A stretch of DNA of 64,000 nucleotides from Taudactylus pleione (Eukaryota; Chordata; Amphibia; Anura; Myobatrachidae): contig JAUIMM010000188.1 in assembly GCA_031769625.1 (NCBI GenBank), positions 10,268,001-10,332,000 on the forward strand, written 5' to 3'. The position numbers and the translations under genes were made by a program. Positions 32,701 to 44,700 of this stretch are shown here, one piece after another. The notes beneath the pieces were generated by a model, which had not been told where the DNA came from, did not search any database, and saw only the letters and a list, made by a program, of their open reading frames with translations. The first letter of the stretch is position 1. Every line of letters begins with the position of its first letter.

Positions 32701-35700
32701 GAAGTGGACACTTGGAGATGACGTCATCTCAAGCGCCACTGAAGCCGGCCAATCGCAGGCATGTGGCACGATCCAGGTCATCGTGTCTGCGCCGTTTACA
32801 CTGCAGGGTTTCACTGGTTATTCCCGAGTTAAACCCTGCAAGTTACCTGGGTTAGATTGCCGGGTCACTCCACCCCGGAATCCAACCCTGTCCACTTTTA
32901 CACCAAGGAGCTACCCGGGTTAACACTGCAATAACCCGGGTTTTAGCTCTGGTGTGAAAGGGGTATTAGTCAGGTATTCTGGTGTTTGAGTAATGTCTAA
33001 GCAAGGCATCCTTCTAGGAGGGCCCCACAATTACTAGATGTAGAACTGGTCTTGTGTTAGCAGCCAGATTCATGTTTCTAACATACAGAACTTATTTTGA
33101 AAGAACAGATTTAAGTATTTTATGTCCTGTAATGTAGATTGCACACGGAAGGCTAGTGGCTCACGTGCAGCTAATGAGTGACAACAGGCATAACTAAATG
33201 GCAAGCTCAGGTGACCCATGTACTCAAATAACCTGTATACAGATACTGGAGTGAATCTGCTATACTTCATCCCCTCTGCAGTAGTTGCTTCAATAAAAAA
33301 TTTTTTTTGGGCGCAAAGGGATTAGCGCACACTCCAGATTTGTTATATCCCAGCATTCATTTGATGTGCGAGAGGGAACCAGCCAATAGCTGCAGGTTTT
33401 CCAAGAACTGGCGCAGCGCAGAGCAGGATATCATAGCTGGGGTGCAGCGCATAGGCTAGTCACAGCTGGCATTACTCGCCTGCGAGTTTAGTGATGTATA
33501 GCGTATGGGCACTGAGCACTCGTTCCCAACAGTGATGGGTTCTGGGATGTCGGGTGACGCATTGTTTTCTGGCATGGTTTGGGTGAAGTCCTTCCCGTGG
33601 ACGTCAACGCTAACCGCACAGTGTTAAGACCATCAGACGATTGTGCAGCGTTTATTTCAGACCAAACTGGTCACGTGGCGGCCCACTGCCTCCTAAGGGC
33701 CATATTCAATTTGAGGCGAAAAGTCCGAGGTCGGACTTTTCGCCATCATCGCCATTTTTTTGCTGGGATAAAGTATCGGGCGCGTGCCCGCTTATCCCCG
33801 TATTCAATTAGGAATCAGCGAAAACGGGACCCGGCGGAAAGGTAAGTATCAAAGTCCTGTCAGATTTGGGGAAATCGGACTGTCAACCCCTAGAAGATGG
33901 TCTGACATGGGGGATCACTATGGGTGCCCCCAATTTGGCCTGCTGACGGTAATTGGGGTTTTTAAACGGCGGCGGCAGGTGCATAAATGCGGCTTTGAAA
34001 AATAGCACTTAGCGTTTTTTGGGGGGGAAAAATAACTAATCCTATAAAATTTGGGGTACATGAAAATGGGTGCAAGCATATTTTTAAGTCCCTAAAGTGT
34101 TTTTGTTTTTTTTTAGATTTTTCAAAAATCCACCTGCCGCAACCACCCGCATTCTAAAAAACACCTGTTGCATACTTGGGAACCCCTCCGGAATCAATTT
34201 CGCTAGTTTAGAAGGTTGTCCCCCAATTTTTTTTTTTTTATTGCCCCCAAAAAGAAAGTACCTTTTTTGGGGTGTCTAGATGACATTTTTAAATTTTTTT
34301 TTTTGACACAGAATATCTTTTGGGGGACATTCCAAGGGGTGCAGGCTACTTTTTTAAAGTTTGCACCCCAAAACCCCAATTTTGCATTTTTTTTTCGCCA
34401 CCTATTCAGTGGTGAAAACTTATCCCTGTTTTTTCACAAAGACTTTTCGCACCTGCAAAAAGTCTTGGTAATTGAATATGGGGATAAGTGAAACAGGCGA
34501 AAATGACGTCATCGGCGATAAGTTAATCGTTGATAACAGACTTTTCTCTCCAGATTGATTATGGCCCATAGTGACTTTTGATGTTTGTTTTATTTATATT
34601 TGTGTGTGTGCGTGTTTATTGACACACAAGTTTAAAAATGTCCTGGTTTTCTGTCCTAATTAATGTGTCCTACTTAATTAAAAGTTTCTCGACTTTGAGT
34701 GGGGAGATGTATCAAGCCTTGGAGAGAGAGTGGAGAAGTTACCCAAAGGAATCCGCTTCTAACTGTTGTGCATCTAGCACAGTCTATGAAATGACCGTTA
34801 CAAGCGGATTGGTTGCTCTGGGCAACTTCACCTTGAGCCTGGAGCAGGTCATGATCACAATAACAATGTATTGCTAACTGGCATGTCTTCTCTAGATCAC
34901 TTACACGGGCTCTAGCCCTGCTGCGGGGGCATGGGTTAGGTGCCCACCTCCTTGATAAGATTCCCACCCCCACCCCCAAAATATAAAAATATAGTTAAAA
35001 ATTTAGATCTACATTTCCTCTTCCCAGCTCCCCAAAGCTATCCTTCATGTTCTGTAACGGAGGCGTTTTAGCTGCATTGGGAGCCTCGTACCTCCAATGT
35101 GGTGCAAAATGCATATGGTCCCAAACCTTCCTAAAGGCAACACACCCTGATTTATGTCTGGCACCTCCTCGTCCACTAACCCTAAGTATTATACAACGTC
35201 AAGAGTTAAACATGTCCATTCCAGAAAAGAACTACATTGATCCCAATGCGCTGCTAAAAGGAAGCTCTGCCGTACTTAAGAAGGAAAAACTGCCAGATTA
35301 GAAAGTTTTATTTTACAGAACAAAAACTAATTCCTCCAAAAACCTAAAACTTGTTCCCTTGAGAATGGACAGAAACCCTGTTGCCATTTAATTGTAATAG
35401 AAGAGAAAAACAAAACCTCCTTCATATCTGCTCCTGTAGATAATGACTGTGAATTAGATGACGCTGTTTTATTGGAGCCCATTGATTGTCACTGAATAGA
35501 GCATGCTGCCTTTTCCCCCAGCTATATCCCTGCTGTCAATGAACTGAGCTCTGAGCTGGTGACGATCGAGGCCAGTAATCAGCAACTGGAGGCAGAGCTG
35601 ACAACCCTGAGGAAGAAGCTAACGAACACTCTGGTGCTGGAGAAAAGCCTGCAACAGTGAGTACACGGCTATACCGGCCATGTGAGTCTAGTACTGTGTG

Positions 35701-38700
35701 ATTAGCTGTAATCCCGGGAACAGTGAGTACACAGCTATACCGGCCATGTGAGTCTAGTGCTGTGTGATTAGCTGTAATCCCGGGAACAGTGAGTACACAG
35801 CTATACCGCCCATGTGAGTCTAGTGCTGTGTGATTAGCTGTAATCCCAGGAACAGTGAGTACACAGCTATACCGGCCATGTGAGTATAGTGCTGTGTGAT
35901 TAGGTGTAATTCCGGGAACAGTGAGTACACAGCTATACCGCCCATGTGAGTCTAGTACTGTGTGATTAGCTGTAATCCCAGGAACAGTGAGTACACAGCT
36001 ATACCGGCCATGTGAGTATAGTGCTGTGTGATTAGCTGTAATGCCGGGAACAGTGAGTACACAGCTATACCGGCCATGTGAGTCTAGTGCTGTGTGATTA
36101 GGTGTAATCCCGGGAACAGTGAGTACACAGCTATACCGGCCATGTGAGTCTAGTACTGTGTGATTAGCTGTAATACCGGGAACAGTGAGTACACAGCTAT
36201 ACCGGCCATGTGAGTCTAGTGCTGTGTGATTAGCTGTAATCCCGGGAACAGTGAGTACACAGCTATACTGGCCATGTGAGTCTAGTACTGTGTGATTAGC
36301 TGTAATCCCGGGAACAGTGAGTACACAGCTATACCGGCCATGTGAGTCTAGTACTGTGTAATCCTAGGAACAGTGAGTACACAGCTATACCGGCTATGTG
36401 AGTCTAGTGCTGTGTGATTAGGTGTAATCCCGGGAACAGTGAGTACACAGCTATACCGGCCATGTGAGTCTAGTACTGTGTGATTAGCTGTAATCCCGGG
36501 AACAGTGAGTACACAGCTATACCGGCTATGTGAGTCTAGTGCTGTGTGATTAGGTGTAATCCCGGGAACAGTGAGTACACAGCTATACCGGCCATGTGAG
36601 TCTAGTACTGTGTGATTAGCTGTAATCCCGGGAACAGTGAGTACACAGCTATACCGGCCATGTGAGTCTAGTACTGTGTGATTAGCTGTAATCCCGGGAA
36701 CAGTGAGTACACGGCTATATCGGCCATGTGAGTCTAGTATTGTGTGATTAGGTGTTATCCTGGGAACAGTGAGTACACGGCTATATCGCCCATGTGACTC
36801 TAGTACTGTGATTAGGTGTTATCCTGGGAACAGTGAGTACACAGCTATACCGCCCATGTGAGTCTAGCACTGTGTAATCCCGGGAACAGTGAGTACACAG
36901 CTATACCGGCCATGTGAGTCTAGTGCTGTGTGATTAGCTGTAATCCCGGGAACAGTGAGTACACAGCTATACCGGCTATGTGAGTCTAGTACTGTGTGAT
37001 TAGGTGTAATCCTGGGAACAGTGAGTACACAGCTATACCGCCCATGTGAGTCTAGTACTGTGTGATTAGGTGTAAACCCGGGAACAGTGAGGACACAGCT
37101 ATACCGGCCATGTGAGTCTAGTACTGTGATTAGCTGTAATCCCGGGAACAGTGAGTACACAGCTATACCGGCTATGTGAGTCTAGTACTGACTGTGTGAT
37201 TAGGTATAATCCCGGGAACAGTGACCTGTATCATATAAATGTATTCCTATATGAGAAGGCGCAATCTCAGGAATAGTACTAAAATGTGCTAGTCACACAG
37301 TTAATATCTATAGAGTATAAAACTAGCTTGTTACACTGGCACTTTCTAATATGTAGTGTATTATGTAAAGTCTCTAAAAGGTCCAGGATATTAAATGAAG
37401 ATGTTAGGGGGCCATTTATATTGTTAGTATAGAATGTATGACTATCTGGTATTACAGCTGCAATCTGTACTGTAGCTAGAGATGAAGAAACAGAACTTTA
37501 GGGTGAGAGACAAATCTATTAGCCAGGTTGTACTTTATATGCAATAGTCGGATACACCTGTTTACAGACACACAAATAGAGGCTATAGCCCAGTTACAAC
37601 ATCAAACCTATATATGCTCTCTCTAGTTTTCCATTATTGTATGTCTGTCTGTATAGGGGGAGCCGCAGTGAGAATTGTGCATTCTTACATTGGATTAGCA
37701 GAGAGCAGAGCGTTGCCTGCGCTTGTGTTTCTCATATGACAGAGAAAGTTTAATGTGTACTCCAATGTTCAATTTTGACTTAAGGGACCTCAGGAAAGCA
37801 GAGCAGCAGTGTGGCTTGGATAAGGCCAAAGCAGAGATTCGGTCACAAAATCTGAAGAAACTGAAAGATAAATCGGAGGAATATAAATACATGATCCAGG
37901 CTGCTAAGGTATGTGTGACTGCTCCTGATGGAAGTATAAGATCCTAGGGGGTGTAACTGCTCCTGATGGAAGTATAAGATCCTAGGGGGTGTGGCTGCTC
38001 CTGATGGAAGTATAAGATCCTAGGGGGTGTGGCTGCTCCTGATGGAAGTATAAGATCCTAGGGGGTGTGGCTGCTCCTGATGGAAGTATAAGATCCTAGG
38101 GGGTGTGGCTGCTCCTGATGGAAGTATAAGATCCTAGGGGGTGTGGCTGCTCCTGATGGAAGTATAAGATCCTAGGGGGTGTGGCTGCTCTTGATGGAAG
38201 TATAAGATCCTAGGGGGTGTGACCGCTCCTGATGGAAGTATAAGATCCTAGGGGGTGTGACCGCTCCTGATGGACGTATAAGATCTTAGGGGGTGTGACC
38301 GCTCCTGATGGACGTATAAGATCTTAGGGGGTGTGACCACTCCTGATGGAAATATAAGATCTTAGGGAGTGTGGCTGCTACTGATAATTGAAGTCTAAGA
38401 TCTTAGGAGGTGTGGCCGCTCCTGATAATTTAAATGCAAGATCCTAGGGGGTGATACCAATCCTTAGACATACAAGATCCTAGGGGGTGTGGCAGATCCT
38501 GATAGAAATACAAGATCCTAGGGGGTGATACCAATCCTTAGACATACAAGATCCTAGGGGGTGTGACTGCTCCTGATAGACATACAAGATTTTAGGGGGT
38601 AACAGCAATCCTGATAGACATAAAAGATCCCAGGGGGTGTGGTAGATTCTGATAGAAATACGAGATCTCGGGGTTTGGCTGTTCCTGCTAACAAATACAG

Positions 38701-41700
38701 TACAAAGTCCAAACAGCTAAAGCATGTGTGACCAGTCCTGATTACTACAAATACAGGATCTGAGAGGAATAACTTTTATATCCTTAGTAAGTTGTCCAAG
38801 GGGAGGTGTAATACAAGATCTGAAAGGTATGTGACCTCTCCTTATTATGTAAGTACAGACCCTAGAAGAGGGGGTTGTGAAGTATCATAGCCAGGCGGCT
38901 ATACTACGCTACATCCTAAAATAAGTTACCATATATAATAAACACATTCATTTTTTCAAAAGTTTGAATGCGTTCACAAGAAACCGACTTCATTCCTAAA
39001 TCTAGTGGGTGTACACATTCTGATTAAATACAGATCTCACTTTTTCACGTGAGTGAAAACTGTACACAGACAGTTTAATACTATTCTCCAAGTAGCCATA
39101 TTTATGTGGCTGGCAATGACTTCTGCACAGAACAAGCATTTGTGGAGCACAAACTGATCTGGGAGAAGGATAAGGCTGCAGGTAGCCTGCACGTCCCGCG
39201 AGGAGATTGCTGCTGTAAATCTTCAGCGTCTCCAAGAGGAAAGAATTTGGATGTGAGACAGTGTTTCCAGATGCTGCGATTGAGCGAATCCCCGCGCAGT
39301 AACAGCTCCACGCAGTTTCTTAATTTGTCATTAAAACCATTTTTTGGAAAAAAGACTTTCTGACATGTACAGTGTTGCTCATTACGCGCTTCCACATAGA
39401 CTAACATTGACAGCACTTGCTTACTATGAGAGTGTAAAAGCTTTGCTGGACGTATGACCGTTTCATCCATGATCAAGGCATGAATCTAATATCCCCTTGT
39501 AACTGTTATTTGTTTAGTAACCGGTGTGTTACTTCTGCAGGAGAAGCTGTCGTCCGCGGGGATGGAGGACTCGTTAACGCATCAGTCCCTGGTGTCTCTC
39601 TCCGAGGTCTGTACATACACCGTCATTGTCAGTGTTACAGGTTACGTTAGAAGCCATTGACAAAACTATCGGCTCCTCTCATTCTCTCAGACGCTTACTG
39701 AACTTAAAGCACAATCCATGGTTACCAAGGAGAAGCTGAAATCATACTTGGACTTGGCTCCGGTGAGTAGTATTTCCTGTGTACTTTGGTCACCGTGAAA
39801 TATGGTGCAGAGTGGGAATGGACAGCCTGGTCTACTTACAGTGCGTCTGTTTCCATGAAGTAACCTCTTTATGATTGAAACTCTTTAATCGTTTGGTGGA
39901 TTTCACTAAAGGTGCCCACACACATACCGACTTGCTCCCAATCAGCCAATGTACACGATTTCCCCTGAACTCTCCCTGAACTCTCCCCAGGCAGTCGTGG
40001 TCACGATTTGGAGTTAAAAATGTTCAATCTGACTTAAGATCTATCGTGCAGCCAGTGCATTGTATCCCAGATTGGCTAATCTGCCCTACAGCATGGCAGA
40101 TCTGAAGATGCGATGTACGACGAGCGGGGACGCGCATCGGCATCGTGATCAAGTGTAGAAACTCACGATTTGGCCATTTTTTACATGATCTGTCGTCACG
40201 ATTCGTCGAAGTCGGCCAAATTGGATGAAAAGTCGGTATGTGTGTGGGCACCTTTACTAATGATACATTAGTAATTTAGCTTTGGGTGCAGTGATCTTCC
40301 ATTCAGACAGGTTCCCCAAAATGGCATCAGGTTGGATGTGGACAAGCCTCCAATGTTCTGCCTCTTTCTACAGGGAAAAGGAGTTTTTAAATACGGTCCT
40401 TTTATTCGTATATAACCGTATAACTCCCTGCCCAGAAATCCAGCAATTAAAATAACCAATGTTCCGTCGGAACCACGCAGCAAATGGAATTGGTCCCTAA
40501 GACACTAGTGTATGTTTATAAGGAGGTTGCGTTTCCACTTAGAATTATTACACGTTAGTTTTGAAAGCCTCAAATTATTTCAGAGAGGTCTCAATGACTC
40601 TTATTTTACTTGAGTTGTCCGCTTTAAACCCATGACCCTATTAAGCCTGACCAAATGCAGGCAAAACTCCTCTCGCAATAGGGAACCAGCTTCTCTCCAA
40701 AGGAGAACTATTCACAATTAGGGGTGCATTCTATTGCTTCTGCACCCACCTTAAGTCAGCAGCAGCAGAGCAAAGACCCTAAAGATTTCCATTTAAATAA
40801 ACACACAACATGGTTCGGTTTAATACAAAGTTTTACAAGAATACAATAAAACCAACATTTAAAGGTAACATTGATTAGAATGTGACTGATGTTTATTACA
40901 GTATATTATATATGTAATCTCCTTTGACAACTCTGATGTATCCTGACATATTGCTGCCATATTCCTAACCATTAAGCTTGCAGGGTTGCATAAAATCGGA
41001 TCTAAAAAATAAAAAAATAAATAAATAAAAAAAAACTGATTTATTTTATTTAAATAGGAATTTTTATTATTTTTTTTAAAAAAAATAAACGTTAAAAAAT
41101 TTAAAATGTTTACTTACATTTTTTTTTTAAAGAAAAAATAATTTAAATCCAAAAAAAATTCTAATTTAAATGAAATAAATCCGTTTTTTATTTTTTTTTA
41201 AATCTGATTTTTATGCAACCCTGATTGGAACACAGGAGCATCCTCATTATATTACCATACACTATGGAGGTACTACATTCATTATTTACATACAATTTAG
41301 TGTAATGCACGTGGTTGTTACTCATTATACTATGACCTGCGGCTGTATTGGTTTTGTGTAGCTGCGATTTCTAGTAACCTGACCTCTATCTTACAGAATC
41401 CATCCCTGGTGCAGGTGAAGATAGAAGAGGCGAAGCGAGAACTTGTAAGTGATTATATATGGGATAATGTAGCCACTACTGTAGGTTATAAGGATATCAG
41501 GCGTTACCGTGGGTTCAATCGCCATACAAAAAGCTTTTGGTTCAGCACATGGATCTCTAGAGTGACTGCTGATATATCATAGTATACCCTGTGCAGCCAG
41601 GGACCTGGACGTCCTAAAACTTGCGCAACCTAATTACAATAGACCACGCCCCCTAAATGATGCTCTTTGGGGGCGTGCCCGTATGGCACACCTACCATTT

Positions 41701-44700
41701 AACGTCAGGCTGGGGGGGGAGAGCCCAGCACTACGTCAGTAGTTGGGCTGCCCCCAGCTCTCTCCCTGCACTGAATGGTTGATGCGCACGGCATCTATTC
41801 TTTTTCCCAGGGGCCAGCACCGCCACACGGCTGCGGTGGAGGAGGTGCCCAACATCCCGACCGCCTGCGGGTGGAACAGCGGGGCAGTGCCCGAAAAGTG
41901 GGACTGTCCTGCTGAAATTGGGAATGGCTGGGAGGGGTGTGCCCTCTATGGGGTGCGCCCCTGTTTGATCGCACTAGTTGAACATGTTCGAGCTGGCCTT
42001 GATAATATACATTAGGGCTGCTTTATTCCTTACAGTAAACTCATTTAGCCAGGCAGAATATAGAATGTGATCATTAAAGAAAAAACGTAAATGTTTTTAA
42101 ACGCCTGTAAAAATACTGTATTCTCCAAGTAGGGGACAAAAATCCATTTTAGTCTAAGGGTCTCCAAGATACAGTCAGGTGCATAAATATTGGGACATTG
42201 ACAGACTTTTCATATTTTGTCCTCTATTCACCACCACAATGGCTTTGAAATGAAACAAACAAGATGTGCTTTAACTGCAGACTTTCAGATTTAATTTGAG
42301 GGTAATTACATCCAAATCAGGTGAACGGTGTAGGAATTACAACTGTTTCTATATGTGCCTCCCACTTTTTAAGGGGCCAAAAGTAATGGGACAAACGAAA
42401 CAATCCTAAATCTAACTTTCACTTTTTAATACTTTGTTGCAAATCCTTTGCAGGCAATTACAGCCTGAAGTCTGGAACGCATAGACATCACCAGATGCTG
42501 GGTTTCATCCCTGGTGATGCTCTGCCAGGCCTCTACTGCAAATGTCTTCAGTTCCTGCTTGTTCTTGGGGCATTTTCCCTTCACTTTTGTCTTCATCAAG
42601 TGAAATGCATGCTCAATCGGATTCAGGTCAGGGGAATGACTTGGCCATTGCATAACATTCCACTTTTTAGCCTTAAAAAACTCTTTGGTTGCTTTTACAG
42701 TATGCTTCGGGTCATTGTCCATCTGCACTGTGAAGCACCGTCCAATGAGTTCTAAAGCATTTGACTGAATATGAGCATATAATATTGCCCGAAACACTTC
42801 AGAATTCATTCTGCTGCTTTTGTCAGCAGTCACATCATCAATAAATACAAGGGAACCAGTTCCACTGGCAGCCATACATGCCCACACCATGACACTACCA
42901 CCACCATGCTTCACTGATGAGGTGGTATGTTTTGGATCATGAGCAGTTCCTTTCCTTCTCCATACTCTTCTCTTCCCATCACTCTGGTACAAGTTGATCT
43001 TTGTCTCATCTGTCCATAGGATGTTGTTCCAGAACTGTAATGGCTTTTTTAGATGATGTTTGGCAAACTCTAATCTGGTCTTCCTGTTTTTGAGGCTCAC
43101 CAATGGTTTTTTTTTTTTTTTTTTTAAATATCTTTTTATTGAACAGCAATAAAACAATTATACATTGCACAATCCAAGAATTAAGTAAAATAAAATTATC
43201 TGATAAGCGACTAGTCTGTTTCTTGGAACAAACAATATACAAACTACTGTTAATCTTTTCAAACTTTTTTAGAAAGTAGTACAAATATAGATTGAAATTA
43301 TGTCAAAGTACAAAGAAACAAAGTACTTGAATATAATATAATATAGAAAATTACAAAATTACAAATACTGTATAAAAAAAAAAAAATCGATATAGTACAC
43401 CGTATAGAAATGCAAGTAAATATACAATCGGTATCACTCAAACTATACAACTTATAGAGCCAGTATGAGCAGCGATAGAATTTTGAGTTAACAAATTATC
43501 ACATCAGCTTCGGTATATCAGTCAATCGTTACATCAACATAATCTACATCAATGTAGGATTATATTAGAAGAAGGGGAGAGTTAGAATAAAGTAATAAAA
43601 GAAACAGAAGAAAGGTGAAATATGAAATAGAGGGGAAATCACTAACAAAAGGTGAGAGATACCTTGTCTGGGGGGATTCACAGAGAGAGACACATAAATA
43701 GCAACAATAGGGATCATTTTAAGTGATACTTCTCAGTATAAACCATTCCGTGTGATCAAAGACTTTCCATATGTTATTCTGAGTCTGGACCGGTAAACAT
43801 TGTATGTATGGTTCCCACTTTTTGGAAAAAATCCGCACCCCTCTTTCGATGTTAAAGATAGCCATACGTCTCTCCGCATAAATAACCTCCAGCAGCGCAG
43901 TTTTCCATTCAGTTAGTGTGGGTGCTGATTTCGAGATCCAATAATTAAGGATAAGTTGTTTAGCTTCTGTAACCATGACTCTCAGAGCAGGTTTCCATGA
44001 GTCCAAGGAGGACTCAGTCTCCCATATTGAAAATTCTGTGAAAATAAGAGCTGCCGCATTTTTGGATAATTTAAGATGTATCGTATTGTTTAGATAGTAC
44101 AAAATTTTATTCCAAAATCTATGGATCTTTCTGCAGTACCAGAGGTTATGCGAGAGAGAGGCATTAGAGCAGTCACATTTCACACAATTTCCCTCCTCCA
44201 GTGGCACAAAATGTCTCCGTTGGGCCGGAGACATATATGTACGATTTAAAATTCTAAGATGAATTTCTTGAAGTCTCGCTGACTTAAGGCAGGGTAAAAC
44301 ACAATCCAGATTCACAAGTCACATAATTCGGGTATCTCTGTGTGCCAAGCCTCCGCAACTGCTGCCTAAGCATGTATAGGAATTTCAATCAGGTATTTAT
44401 ATAAATGAGCTATTCTGAATTTGGTTGAGCGACATAAAAGTAGAATGCGACCCATTGTGTCTGTGTTAACTGAGATCCATAAAGGATTATCTAAGGATTG
44501 AATGAAATGACGTACTTGTAGGAACATAAAAAATTGTGTACGAGGGATGTCATATTTATCCTGTAATTGTACAAAGGAGAACAAATTGCCACCCGGATCA
44601 AATACATCTTTGATGGACATGATTCCTTTTTGATTCCACATTTTAAAAAGAGGAATGTCAAGTGAAGGGGGAAAACATGGGTTACCCCATAAGGGGATGT

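Noticed and set aside
32715..32730. CRE-like TGACGTCA as a haus1 enhancer
   Set aside because: It is part of the palindromic interior of the family D element, so its presence is better explained by the transposon.
39106..39363. Candidate extra haus1 exon between exons 5 and 6
   Set aside because: Exon 5 joins exon 6 in phase exactly as in the human protein (AAK to EKLS), and this stretch has no family counterpart.
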